From assembly GCA_014896375.1 (NCBI GenBank), contig JADBKN010000015.1, forward strand, positions 62,001 to 126,000: a stretch of DNA of 64,000 bases, in the 5' to 3' direction. Below, one piece after another: positions 8,701 through 16,740 of this stretch. The notes under the pieces were generated by a model, which was not told the origin of the DNA, made no database searches, and was given only the letters and a program-made list of their open reading frames with translations. The stretch is from Bacillota bacterium. Lineage in GTDB: Bacteria; Bacillota; Sulfobacillia; RBS10-35; Bu92. A program made the translations under genes and the position numbers. Numbering within the stretch: the first letter of the stretch is position 1; each line of letters starts with the position of its first letter.

Positions 8701-8988
8701 GTGTTCAACCGCGCGTTCTTTGAAGAGGACCTGTATAAGCTCCTCGCCCACTACTCCTCCACGCATGAGACGCACGGCCCCGTCGTCGAGCTCAAGGTGG
8801 CCGACGGCAGCGTGTACAAGGTGAAGGCCAAGGTGGTGGCCACGGACGACTGGGTCACCCTGGAAGTCTGGGAGAGCGAGGACGCCCGGGAGCCGGTGCA
8901 GCTCACGTTGCCCTACGGCGCCGTGATGCAGGTCAAGATCTACCCGACGGACCCGGACGAGGAGCACATCGGCTTCCGGCGGGAGTGA
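8701..8988 (+). CDS. Hypothetical protein
   Basis: A 95-aa soluble protein with alternating beta-like segments (VVELKVADGSVYKVKAKVVATDDW and VQLTLPYGAVMQVKIYP) that could form a small SH3- or Sm-like barrel; this is inference from pattern only. It starts with GTG and lies 26 bases after the nucleotidyltransferase-like gene. It is convergent with the serine protease gene. Family not recognised. Confidence 0.65.
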   Translation: MFNRAFFEEDLYKLLAHYSSTHETHGPVVELKVADGSVYKVKAKVVATDDWVTLEVWESEDAREPVQLTLPYGAVMQVKIYPTDPDEEHIGFRRE

Positions 8989-8997
8989 GCGGCCGTT

Positions 8998-10308
8998 TCA
9001 GACGCGGGCCGCGCGCAGCCTGCGCAGCGCGTCGAGCGCCGCAGCCGCGTCGGCGCAGCCGTGCCCCTGCGCCTCGCGCGGCGCGCCGAGGTCGCGGGCG
9101 GAGCCAAGGAGCGCCGACTTGACCTCGTCCGGGAGGGCGTCGGGCACGGCCTCGAGGAGCTGCGCGACGACCCCCGCCACGATCGGCGTGGCCATCGACG
9201 TTCCGGAGAGCGTCACGTACCCGCGCCCGGCGGCGCCGCCCGCGCCCAGGCGCGCCCCGGGCGCGCGCAGGGACGTGACGGCCACGCCCGGCGCCACGAG
9301 ATCCGGCTTCGGCACCCCCCGCGGTGCCGGCCCTCGCCCAGAGAAGATCGCGACGACGTCGTCCGAGGGATCGAGCGTGGAGCGGTCGTCGCTCGCTCCC
9401 ACGGTGACGATCGACGGCGCCACCCCAGGCGTGGTGATCGACCCCTCCTGAGGCCCGTCGTTGCCGGCGGCCGCGCACACGACGACCCCTTCCCGCCAGG
9501 CGCGCTCCACGGCCGCCACCAGCGGGTCCTCGGCGCGCGCGTCGGCCGGCGCGCCCAGAGACAGCGAGATCACACGGATGTTGTACCGCTCCCGGTGGGC
9601 GAGGAGCCAGTCGATGCCCTCAAGGATCCTCGCCGCCGTGCCGCTACCGTGGCGGTCCAGCGCCTTGACGCAGACCAGCCGCGCGTCCGGCGCCGGGCCG
9701 CGGAAGCGCCCGCCGCTCGCCTGGCCGTTGCCGGCCGCGTCGCCGGCCACATGGGTGCCGTGGCCGTTGTCGTCATACGGGTGGTGGCGGCCGCCCACGA
9801 GATCGTGGAAGGCGAGGATGCGGTGGCGCGGCTGGGTGAGGTCGACGTGCGGCCACACCCCGGTGTCGACGATGCCGATCGTCACGTTGCGCCCCGTGAA
9901 GGAGCGGTCCCAAAGCCGCGGCGCCGCGACCGTCGGCACGGCTGTGTCGAGCGCCGTGCGCACCGGGTAGTTGAGGGTCACGTACGTGATGGCCTCATGC
10001 TCCAGCAGGGCGGGCAGCCCCCGCGCCGGCACGCGCACGTGCGCCGCGCCGAAACGCGGGAAGGCGCGCCGCATGCGGCCCCGCGCCCGCGCCACGGCCG
10101 CGTGCACGTCCTCCAATGCTTCCTCCGCGGGGCCGCGCACGATCAGATCCAGCGAGGCCACGCGCAGCCAGGCCTGCAACCAGAGCGGCACCGCGGCCGC
10201 CGGCAGCGGCATGGGCGCGCCGTGCAAGGCCAGCACGAGACGCCGCAGGGACGCCGACACCTTGTGAGCGTGAGTCTCCAGCCAATCGATCTCGTGCACC
10301 ATGGCCAT
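8998..10308 (-). CDS. S8 (subtilisin-like) serine peptidase
   Basis: A 436-aa subtilase with a complete catalytic triad: Asp in GIVDTGVW, His in NGHGTHVAG and Ser in GTSMATP. The oxyanion Asn lies in CAAAGNDG. No signal peptide is visible, so it is probably cytoplasmic or exported by another route. The first ~120 residues before the catalytic Asp look like a proregion. The start is ATG at 10308 with a GCGAGGG site; ATG at 10302 is a possible alternative. Confidence 0.92.
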   Translation of the reverse strand: MAMVHEIDWLETHAHKVSASLRRLVLALHGAPMPLPAAAVPLWLQAWLRVASLDLIVRGPAEEALEDVHAAVARARGRMRRAFPRFGAAHVRVPARGLPALLEHEAITYVTLNYPVRTALDTAVPTVAAPRLWDRSFTGRNVTIGIVDTGVWPHVDLTQPRHRILAFHDLVGGRHHPYDDNGHGTHVAGDAAGNGQASGGRFRGPAPDARLVCVKALDRHGSGTAARILEGIDWLLAHRERYNIRVISLSLGAPADARAEDPLVAAVERAWREGVVVCAAAGNDGPQEGSITTPGVAPSIVTVGASDDRSTLDPSDDVVAIFSGRGPAPRGVPKPDLVAPGVAVTSLRAPGARLGAGGAAGRGYVTLSGTSMATPIVAGVVAQLLEAVPDALPDEVKSALLGSARDLGAPREAQGHGCADAAAALDALRRLRAARV

Positions 10309-10357
10309 CCCTCGCGGGACAGCCTATGCGGTGCCGGCCGGTCCGGTTCCGCGCCCC

Positions 10358-11272
10358 CTAACGCGCGGCCTCCAGCTTCTGGATGAAGCCCTTGAGCCCA
10401 TCCGAGCGGTTGATGCGGATGCGGTGGAGCGTCCAGCGTTCATCCGGGCGCGCCAGCCCCGGTTCCGTCGTCACGGCCGCCTCATAGCCGGCTTCCTCCA
10501 CGGCCTTCACCACACGCTCGTCGTAGCGCCCCGAGGGGTAGGCGAAGGTGCGCACGACGGTCTTGAAGCGCTGCGCGAGGTACGTGCGGGAGCCGGCCAC
10601 CTCTTCCGTCAGGCGCTTCGCCGGCACGCGGCGTAGGTCCGGATGCGTCATCGTGTGCGAGCCGAGCTCGTCGCCGGCGGCCAGCCAGGCCTGCACCATC
10701 GCGTCCGTGAGGCCGTGGGGGCGGTTGAGGATGCCCGCCTCCAGAAAGAGCGTGGCCACCTGGTGATTGGCGCGGAGGATGGGCAGGGCCACGGTATACG
10801 TGCTCGCGTAGCCGTCATCGAAGGTCACGACGACCGGTTTCTTCGGCATGGGCCGGCGCCCAGCCCAGGCGTCGACGGCCTCCGCGAGCGTGATCGTCTC
10901 GTAGCCGTGGCTCTTGAGATAGTCCATCTGCCGGCGGAAGTCGTCCGGCCGCACATAAAGCTCCGACCAGGCGCCGGAGGGATCCCCGAGCTCGTGGTAC
11001 ATGAGCACGGGCACGGGCTCGGTCGAAGCTTCAGACGCCCCGCCGGGCTGCGCGGCCGCCGTGAGTCCGGCGGGAGCGGCCGTTTCGGACACCCCGGGCG
11101 CGCCGCCCGCGCCGGACGTCCCTCCGCCGACCGCGCCGGACGACCCTCCACCTCCCAGCCGCGCCGCGACAAGCCACGCCTCCGCCGCCAGGGACGCGGC
11201 GAGCGCCGCCGCGCCCAGCGCTTGCAGAAACCGCCGTGTGCGAGTGCGAGAGCTGCGCTTCATCACGCCCAT
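10358..11272 (-). CDS. Membrane-anchored polysaccharide deacetylase
   Basis: A 304-aa NodB-family carbohydrate esterase 4 enzyme expected to deacetylate cell-wall or exopolysaccharide sugars outside the membrane. The N-terminus is basic and followed by one hydrophobic helix (signal anchor), then a Gly/Ser/Ala-rich linker. Motif 1 is TFDDGY, the metal-binding motif 2 is SHTMTHPDL and motif 3 is YPSGRY. The start is ATG at 11272, preceded by GAGGAG; an open frame running far upstream on this strand crosses the divergent gene and is not coding. Confidence 0.93.
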   Translation of the reverse strand: MGVMKRSSRTRTRRFLQALGAAALAASLAAEAWLVAARLGGGGSSGAVGGGTSGAGGAPGVSETAAPAGLTAAAQPGGASEASTEPVPVLMYHELGDPSGAWSELYVRPDDFRRQMDYLKSHGYETITLAEAVDAWAGRRPMPKKPVVVTFDDGYASTYTVALPILRANHQVATLFLEAGILNRPHGLTDAMVQAWLAAGDELGSHTMTHPDLRRVPAKRLTEEVAGSRTYLAQRFKTVVRTFAYPSGRYDERVVKAVEEAGYEAAVTTEPGLARPDERWTLHRIRINRSDGLKGFIQKLEAAR

Positions 11273-11313
11273 TTTCTCCTCTTCCGACGCCGCGCGGCGC
11301 CGCCGCGGGGGAT

Positions 11314-11344
11314 TGTAACGAAGGTGTAACCGTCGTGCTATCAT
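11314..11344 (+). promoter_or_regulatory. Promoter with 11-bp direct repeat ahead of the HtrA-like gene
   Basis: TGTAAC occurs at 11314-11319 and 11325-11330, an 11-bp period typical of OmpR/PhoB-type response-regulator boxes. An extended -10 (TGC-TATCAT) lies at 11336-11344, placing the likely transcription start at or near 11351, the ATG of the next gene. No ribosome site precedes that ATG, so a leaderless message is possible. Confidence 0.5.
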
Positions 11345-11350
11345 GGCGCC

Positions 11351-12280
11351 ATGGATCCCTGGTCTGAGACGAACATCCGCGCGCTGGAAACCGCTCGCGC
11401 CTCCTTGGTGCACATCTCGGCCAAAGACCCCAAGGACGGCTCCGTGGCCCTCGGCTCGGCGACGGTCATCGACCATTATCATGTCGTGGCCAGCGCGCAG
11501 TTCGGCGATGACACGGACGAGATCACCGTCACCACCTTCGACGGCCGCAAGCGCAAGGCGCGGCCGCTGGCCACCGACCCGCTTTACTTCATCGCCGTGC
11601 TGCGCGTGGAGGGACGGATCGAGGCCGACCTGCCCGCCCTCGCCGACCTGGCGGAACTCGTGCCGGGACGTCTCGTGTTGTCGCTCGGCGATCCCTTCGG
11701 CTACGGGCCGACGGTGTCGATGGGCGTGATCGGCGCGGCCGACCGCACGATCTACCGCCCGGAGCGCATCCCGGTCGACGGCCTCATCGTCACCGACGCC
11801 GTCATCCACCCCGGCAACATGGGCGGGCCGCTCATCACCCTGGACGGCCGTGTGGCCGGCGTGAACGGCATCGCCTGGGGCCAGGGCCTCGGGCTCGCCG
11901 TGCAGGCGGAGACGATCTGGCGCGTCGCCAACCAGATCATCGAGTACGGCGAGGCGACCCACCCCTGGCTCGGCTTCGGCGGCGAGCCGGAGGTGATCGA
12001 CCAGGCCCTCGTGCGCCTCTTCGACCTGCCCGTGGACCGCGGCGTCGTCGTGGCGTATGTGGCATCGGAGGGCCCGGGCCGGGACGCCGGCGTGGAGCCG
12101 CTCGACCTCGTCGTGGGGGTGGACGGCCTGTCCGTCGCCAGCCTCGGCGCGATCCGCCGCGCGCTGGCGCGCCGCCGGCCCGGCGAGCGCGCGAAGCTCA
12201 CCGTGCTGCGCGGCGGGGAACTGATCGACCTCGACATCCGCGTCGAAAACATGCCGAGGCTCACGAAATCGGAGAACTAG
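11351..12280 (+). CDS. HtrA/DegP-like pseudoprotease with PDZ domain
   Basis: A 309-aa protein with a trypsin-like HtrA core followed by a PDZ-like domain (from about residue 215). It is inactive by sequence. The catalytic His position (NAHVV in active relatives) reads SAQF, the Asp segment (DLAVLK) reads FIAVLR, and the Ser motif GNSGGPL reads GNMGGPL. Surrounding family residues are otherwise kept, so this looks like a functional non-catalytic relative rather than decay. No signal peptide or membrane anchor is visible. A binding or regulatory role is inference. It is divergent from the deacetylase. Confidence 0.83.
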   Translation: MDPWSETNIRALETARASLVHISAKDPKDGSVALGSATVIDHYHVVASAQFGDDTDEITVTTFDGRKRKARPLATDPLYFIAVLRVEGRIEADLPALADLAELVPGRLVLSLGDPFGYGPTVSMGVIGAADRTIYRPERIPVDGLIVTDAVIHPGNMGGPLITLDGRVAGVNGIAWGQGLGLAVQAETIWRVANQIIEYGEATHPWLGFGGEPEVIDQALVRLFDLPVDRGVVVAYVASEGPGRDAGVEPLDLVVGVDGLSVASLGAIRRALARRRPGERAKLTVLRGGELIDLDIRVENMPRLTKSEN

Positions 12281-12325
12281 GCAGAACGACTCGGCCGATG
12301 GCCTGAGGGTGGAGGGGATGGCGGC

Positions 12326-12994
12326 GTGAAGGCGATCCGTTGGGCCGCGGCCGCGATGCTGCTGATACTTCTGGGAGGCTGCAGCGCGCCGTGGTCCGGC
12401 TCGCGCCCGGCCGCGTCCTCGGAGACCGCCGGCGCACCGTCATCGGAGGCGGGGCCGGCTTCGGAGCCGTCCTCATCCGAGCCGCCCGCCTCCACTGCGG
12501 CCGAGGCGCAGCAGCGCCTGCAGCGCTACGTGCTGCCCGACCCGCCCTCGGCCGACGGCCTGGCGGCGCTCGCGTACACGCTGGACAAACAGGCGCGCAT
12601 GGTCATCCGCGGCGCGGCGGAGGCCTGGCTGGCGCTGGGCGAGCGCGCCTCTTCCTTCCAAGACGAACTCCTTGCGCAGATGCGCCAGGAGTTGGCCGCA
12701 CTCGCCACGCCGGAGTACGCGGAGACGCTGGCCTCCGCGATGTCGAGCGAATTTGCGGGCGGCGAGGGCGAGTGGACGTTCCCCGACCGTGAAACGGTGC
12801 TCTCGCTCAAGCTGGTGTCCGCCGACGACCGCACGGCCGTCGTGCAGGAGCGCTTGCAGGAGCATTACCCGGCCAGCGAGTGGGGCGGCTCGGCCTTCAC
12901 CTCCACCGTGGACGTGCGCATCGTGCTACAGAAGACGCCGGAAGGCTGGCGGCTCGCGGACGTGCAGAGCCAGCCGTTGGAAGGCAGCCAGTGA
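12326..12994 (+). CDS. Lipoprotein of unknown function
   Basis: A 222-aa protein with a lipoprotein signal: basic MKAIRW, a hydrophobic stretch and lipobox LLGGC. A Ser/Ala/Pro-rich spacer follows, then a soluble domain of about 160 residues with many Glu and Gln. The GTG start has a GAGGGGATGG site upstream. It follows the HtrA-like gene in the same direction and is the last host gene before the prophage. The domain is not recognised. Confidence 0.75.
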   Translation: MKAIRWAAAAMLLILLGGCSAPWSGSRPAASSETAGAPSSEAGPASEPSSSEPPASTAAEAQQRLQRYVLPDPPSADGLAALAYTLDKQARMVIRGAAEAWLALGERASSFQDELLAQMRQELAALATPEYAETLASAMSSEFAGGEGEWTFPDRETVLSLKLVSADDRTAVVQERLQEHYPASEWGGSAFTSTVDVRIVLQKTPEGWRLADVQSQPLEGSQ

Positions 12995-13054
12995 CGGGCA
13001 GTGGATGAAGGGGCGGGCGGCGCCGGCCATCGATCCCGTATCGGCGCCCGGTCC

Positions 13055-13086
13055 AAAAACGAGCGGCGCGGCCCGAAGGCCGCGCC
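13055..13086 (-). terminator. Rho-independent terminator of the tRNA-Leu locus
   Basis: Read on the minus strand: a 9-bp perfect stem (GGCGCGGCC / GGCCGCGCC) with a TTCG loop, then GCTCG and a run of five T. It lies just downstream of the tRNA-Leu 3' half. A diverged copy of this hairpin lies at 53865-53884 beside attR. Confidence 0.85.
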
Positions 13087-13095
13087 ATTCAAGCA

Positions 13096-13160
13096 TTTCA
13101 AACCTGGTGCCGGAGGTGGGATTTGAACCCACACGCCTTGCGGGCACACGATTTTGAGTC
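13096..13160 (-). repeat. attL core with duplicated 3' half of tRNA-Leu(CAA)
   Basis: Identical to 53896-53960. Positions 13105-13160 correspond to the tRNA 3' part from the anticodon loop to the encoded CCA. The 5' half is absent here, so this copy makes no tRNA. Sequence diverges immediately after GAGTC at 13160, placing the exchange in or near the anticodon arm. Confidence 0.93.
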
Positions 13161-13187
13161 CCTCGGAGGGCGAACATATGCTCCGCG

Positions 13188-13208
13188 AACCCTTGATTTT
13201 CAAGGGTT
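13188..13208. repeat. Perfect dyad beside attL
   Basis: AACCCTTGA and TCAAGGGTT are perfect 9-bp arms around a 3-base loop. It lies between the attL core and the integrase 3' end. It may be a terminator or a recombination-accessory site; no clear T-run follows on either strand. Confidence 0.6.
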
Positions 13209-13243
13209 TCCGGCGACGGACATCGACCTGTGAGGGCCTGTTT

Positions 13244-13274
13244 GGGCAGACATGGGCAGACAAATGGGCAGACA
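13244..13274 (+). promoter_or_regulatory. Putative integrase arm-type sites, left
   Basis: Three copies of GGGCAGACA at 13244, 13254 and 13266. The same 9-mer occurs twice at 53811 and 53823, inside the other prophage end. The last two left copies and the two right copies share the same 12-bp spacing. Direct repeats flanking the core on the phage side are what tyrosine integrases bind with their N-terminal domain. Confidence 0.7.
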
Positions 13275-13278
13275 GAAA

Positions 13279-14400
13279 TCAGCCCTCGCCGCCCAGGAGC
13301 TTGCTCAGGAGATCGGCCCGCCGGCGCTGTGCCTCGACGGTCAGGTGGCCGTACACATCGAGGGTGAAGCCGGGCGAAGCGTGGCCGGCCTCGCGGCTCA
13401 CGGTCAGGGGGTCGCCGCCGGCGATGAGCGAGAGCGTGACCCAGGTATGCCGAAGGTCATGGAACCGCACGCCGTCGAGTCCCAGGCGCCGGCGAATGTG
13501 CTCCCAGCGGTGGGAGACGGCCTGCGGGGCGAGGTGCCGCCCGTCGCGGGCGGGGAAGACGAGGTCGTGGTCGTGCCAGCGCGGCCCGGCCGCGAGGCGC
13601 ATTTCCGCGACCGTCCTCTTCTGCCGGCGAAGCGCCGCCACGGCCTGGGGCACGAGCGCCACGTCCCGAACGCCGTACTTGGTCTTCGGCGGCCCGACGA
13701 CGACGCCCGTCTGCCGGCTGACGAAGACGCTCTTTGAGACGTGGATCATGGCGCCGTCGAGGTCCACGTCGCTCCAGGTGAGCGCAAGGAGCTCGCCCAG
13801 GCGCAGGCCCGTGAGGAGCGCCACAATGATGAGATCGCCGTGGCGCTCGTCCTTCGCGGCGGCCAGCACCATCGCGGCCTCTTGCGGGGTGAGCGTCCGT
13901 AGCTCCCGCCTCGGTGGGACGCGCGGCGGCTCCACGGCGGCGGCGGGGTTATAGCGGAGGAGCCGCATTCGCTCGGCGTCGCCCAGGGCCTTGCGGAGCG
14001 TGGCGTGGACGAAGCGCACGTACTTCGGCGCGAGGCCAGCTTTGCGGAGGTCGGCATAGAGCGCCTGGAGGTCCACGGCCGTCAGCTTATCGAGCCGGAC
14101 GCGGCCGATCCGCGGCGCGATGTGGAGCCGGATGGCGCGCTCGTACGCCTGGTAGCCGGTCGGCTTCAGGTTGTCCCGGCGCCCCTCGATCCAGCGCATC
14201 AGGTACCATGCCACCGTCTGCGAGCTCGGCAGGACGCCCTCCTGCACCTCCCGGAGCATGTCCGCCAGGACCTCTTTGGCCTCGTCCTCAGAACCGCGCA
14301 CGAGCCTCGTCCGGCGGCGTCGGCGGCCGCCGATGGTCCCGAGGTCGACGACGACCTCCCACGCGTCGCGGCTGGCGTTCCAGCGGTAGTGTCCGGGCAT
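13279..14400 (-). CDS. int: Tyrosine integrase
   Basis: A 373-aa phage integrase. The N-terminus (to about residue 60) resembles an AP2-like arm-binding domain, then a SAM-like core-binding domain, then the catalytic domain. The catalytic set is visible: Arg in TGLRLGELL, Lys in PPKTKYGVR, HxxR in HDLRHTW, His in GHAS and Tyr in DVYGHLT. The start is ATG at 14400 with GGGAGGT upstream; the longer open frame runs into immA. It reads toward attL, the usual position for an integrase in a tRNA site. Confidence 0.96.
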   Translation of the reverse strand: MPGHYRWNASRDAWEVVVDLGTIGGRRRRRTRLVRGSEDEAKEVLADMLREVQEGVLPSSQTVAWYLMRWIEGRRDNLKPTGYQAYERAIRLHIAPRIGRVRLDKLTAVDLQALYADLRKAGLAPKYVRFVHATLRKALGDAERMRLLRYNPAAAVEPPRVPPRRELRTLTPQEAAMVLAAAKDERHGDLIIVALLTGLRLGELLALTWSDVDLDGAMIHVSKSVFVSRQTGVVVGPPKTKYGVRDVALVPQAVAALRRQKRTVAEMRLAAGPRWHDHDLVFPARDGRHLAPQAVSHRWEHIRRRLGLDGVRFHDLRHTWVTLSLIAGGDPLTVSREAGHASPGFTLDVYGHLTVEAQRRRADLLSKLLGGEG

Positions 14401-14401
14401 C

Positions 14402-14974
14402 CTACGCTGCACCTCCCAGGTTGGACCACATGGACACGACACCCGCCGTGGCCGTGATGGCGGCCGCACCCCAACGGGCGGCCACAAGCAGGGGCGCGAA
14501 GACGTCGCGCGGCTTGACCCGCAGCCCCTTGGCGCGCATGTCCTCTCGGAGGAAATGGATGCGGCGCCATACGAGCCAGGGAGTGACCACGAACATCTCG
14601 GCCAACTGCTCGACGACGGCCCCGAGGGGCATGTCCGCCTCAAGGGTCGCCGCCGCATCTGCGAACTCCATGACCGGCAGCAGCATGTCGCACGCCCACC
14701 GCAGCGCCCGTCGCTCGTCGCGCGACAGCTCCACCTGGGCGCTGTAGCTCGTGTAGGCGGAGGCGACGTCGGCCCGCGGCACCGTGAAGTGGTGGCCCAG
14801 CTCTTCCGCCAGCACAGACCGATGGAGCGGGACGTTGCGCTCCACGCTGCGGTCCAGCACGATCAGCGGCGGCCGGGGATAGTACACGCCCAGGAGCTTC
14901 CTGGGCGCGCCGGATAAGTCTGCATATTCGAGGTCTATGCCTTCGTCGGCGACGATCTTGAAGAGCCTGTCCAT
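14402..14974 (-). CDS. ImmA/IrrE-family metallopeptidase
   Basis: A 190-aa protein of the ImmA family, which in other elements cleaves the immunity repressor to trigger induction. The zinc-site region reads LAEELGHHFT, the EExxH variant that many phage members have instead of HExxH. A C-terminal hydrophobic helix (about residues 164-182) suggests membrane attachment. It starts with ATG after a GAGAGG site and ends 2 bases before the integrase start, so the two probably share a transcript. The CI-like repressor upstream is the likely target. Confidence 0.82.
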   Translation of the reverse strand: MDRLFKIVADEGIDLEYADLSGAPRKLLGVYYPRPPLIVLDRSVERNVPLHRSVLAEELGHHFTVPRADVASAYTSYSAQVELSRDERRALRWACDMLLPVMEFADAAATLEADMPLGAVVEQLAEMFVVTPWLVWRRIHFLREDMRAKGLRVKPRDVFAPLLVAARWGAAAITATAGVVSMWSNLGGAA

Positions 14975-15023
14975 AGGGTGCCCTCTCGGGTCTGTGCTAA
15001 ATTCGAGGCAGGGGGATGACCGC

Positions 15024-15218
15024 ATGAGCCTCACCCACATTTTCTGGTTGGCGGCCGGTGTGCAGCTCATCGTGGCGGTCGCGTTGTCCAGACTCCTCCC
15101 GCTATGGGTGGCCGAGACGACCGGCATTGCCGTGAACGTCGCCATCATCTACGCCACGGGTGCGCTACGGAAAATGCTCGAACAAGCGCGAGGCCATCGC
15201 GCCGAACAGCGACGATAG
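15024..15218 (+). CDS. Small two-helix membrane protein
   Basis: A 64-aa protein with two hydrophobic segments (about 6-24 and 28-46) and a basic tail, preceded by a GCAGGGGGA site. It is the only plus-strand candidate in the leftward immunity block, and its last 54 bases overlap the 3' end of the convergent membrane-protein gene. Possibly a small lysogeny or toxin-type membrane protein; this is inference from size and location. Confidence 0.45.
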   Translation: MSLTHIFWLAAGVQLIVAVALSRLLPLWVAETTGIAVNVAIIYATGALRKMLEQARGHRAEQRR

Positions 15219-15830
15219 CAGTATCGGAAGAATCCACCCCAGGAACGACCGTACCGGGCGCACTAGGCTTCGGCGCCGCTCCGGCAGCAGGTCCGCCGCG
15301 GGGAATATGCTTGGCCATATGAAGAAGATGCTTACACCGAGGAGAAGGCTGGCGCCGGAGAGGACAAGGAATAGCGGCCGCGACAGATGAAACGTCCGTT
15401 CCAATATGAACGGTGTCGCGTAGATGGCAACAGTCATGGGGAACGAGATCCAAAGGTCGTGGATGACCCTTCTCCATGGCCGACGATAGGGCCTCATAAT
15501 CCGTACCAGTTGATCCATACACGCATGGACATCCGGCAGATCTTGTCCGTGAGCGTGCAAGGACGCACCTGGCGCCAACGACCTCATATGAATCGAGCCG
15601 CTGACGCTCTTGTTGTCGATGTGTACCGTAACCTCCCGAAGCCCCTCCGCATAGAACTCGGGCAGATCGTCCCACGTTAGTCCATCCACAACGTCGCCCC
15701 GCAGCGTTTCCACGCCAATCGTGACGGAGGACTCGGGAAAGAACCGGCATATTGCGTCCCGCAGCGACAGTAGGTCGGCCTCGGTCAGTACCACTGGCCC
15801 GACCCAACGGAAGCTCCGGACCCGCCTCAT
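15165..15830 (-). CDS. Repressor-coupled membrane protein
   Basis: A 221-aa protein with a ~125-residue soluble N-terminal part and three hydrophobic segments in the C-terminal half (about 128-145, 149-172 and 198-215). Family not recognised. Its ATG overlaps the repressor stop (TGATG), so it is translationally coupled to the repressor and expressed in the lysogen. Position and coupling suggest superinfection exclusion or another lysogen-protective role (inference). GC content is clearly lower than in flanking genes. Confidence 0.7.
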   Translation of the reverse strand: MRRVRSFRWVGPVVLTEADLLSLRDAICRFFPESSVTIGVETLRGDVVDGLTWDDLPEFYAEGLREVTVHIDNKSVSGSIHMRSLAPGASLHAHGQDLPDVHACMDQLVRIMRPYRRPWRRVIHDLWISFPMTVAIYATPFILERTFHLSRPLFLVLSGASLLLGVSIFFIWPSIFPAADLLPERRRSLVRPVRSFLGWILPILLSSLFGAMASRLFEHFP

Positions 15831-16669
15831 CAGCCCTCGCCCTTCTCCCGCCTCTTCCGCTCCGCAATTCCAGCCCTGATGCGCTTCTCAAGATCCCGCA
15901 GGTACTTGTCCATGCGCGGGTCGCCCTCGACGTATGTGCCGGGGTCCGGCGAGTGCGCGGCGCGGGGGTACGGAGCGGCGTTGACCACGCGCTGCTCAGC
16001 CAAGTCCTCATCGCTACTAGGATCGATCTTGTGGTCAAGAATGGCCTTCACTTCTTGGTACATCCCCGGGTGGATGGCCGGCAGGACCTCATAGATGGCG
16101 TGGACCACATCATCGCGCTCAATGCCAAACTCGCGGGCGGTAGCATCCACCGACAGCTTGGTGTTCTTGATAAAGCGTGCCAACTCAAGGGCCATCTGCC
16201 ACTCGAAATCGCGAATGCGCGGGCGCTCCTGAGCAGCGCTCTCCTCTGTTGGCTTCACGTCACGCAGCGCGAGTGCCGCGTCGATCAGGGTCAGCAGATG
16301 TTCCTTTTCTTCGTCCGTGAGCCGCCGGCCCCGGTACGTGACTTCGGCATCCGGGTCACGAAGGACGCGACGGAGGTCGGGGAGCGATTGAGTTTCGCCT
16401 AAGAGGGCGGAAATGGGCACACTCAGGGCCTCGGCGATTCGGACCAGAGTGTCGAGCGCAGGCAGACGCGATTTTCCCTCGATGCGGGAAATGGCCGAGT
16501 CATCTACATGAGCGGCCCTGCCGAGGTCCGCCTGACTCATTCCCGCCGCCTCTCGAAAGCGCCGCAGTTGGCGCGCCAATGTCTCCCGAAGCTGCTCGTC
16601 TGTCATGGTGTTTTGACTATACGGCAAGTCGGACATGAGAAAAAGCGAGGAATCCTGCGCGATTTCCAT
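15830..16669 (-). CDS. CI-like repressor, XRE family
   Basis: A 279-aa protein with a helix-turn-helix of the XRE type at about residues 30-85 (SQADLGRAAHVDDSAISRIEGKS around the recognition helices) and a long C-terminal region rich in charged residues. The C-terminal part has no visible Ser-Lys autoprotease signature, which fits inactivation by the ImmA-like protease instead. The start is ATG at 16669 because GGAAGGAGG lies just upstream; the nearer Met codons lack a site. It is divergent from the Cro-like gene. Confidence 0.85.
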   Translation of the reverse strand: MEIAQDSSLFLMSDLPYSQNTMTDEQLRETLARQLRRFREAAGMSQADLGRAAHVDDSAISRIEGKSRLPALDTLVRIAEALSVPISALLGETQSLPDLRRVLRDPDAEVTYRGRRLTDEEKEHLLTLIDAALALRDVKPTEESAAQERPRIRDFEWQMALELARFIKNTKLSVDATAREFGIERDDVVHAIYEVLPAIHPGMYQEVKAILDHKIDPSSDEDLAEQRVVNAAPYPRAAHSPDPGTYVEGDPRMDKYLRDLEKRIRAGIAERKRREKGEG

Positions 16670-16740
16670 TTCTGCCGCCTCCTTCCTGTCAAAACGCCAC
16701 CACAATGCCCGCCAGAGGCGCCCAATCGCCACCATCGACT

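Noticed and set aside
11273-11962. N-terminal extension of the deacetylase frame
   Set aside because: It is antisense to the HtrA-like gene and its promoter; the signal anchor and ribosome site fix the start at 11272.
14402-14974. Loss of the zinc-site histidine in the ImmA-like protein
   Set aside because: The EELGHH form is common among phage members of this family, so it is not a sign of inactivity.
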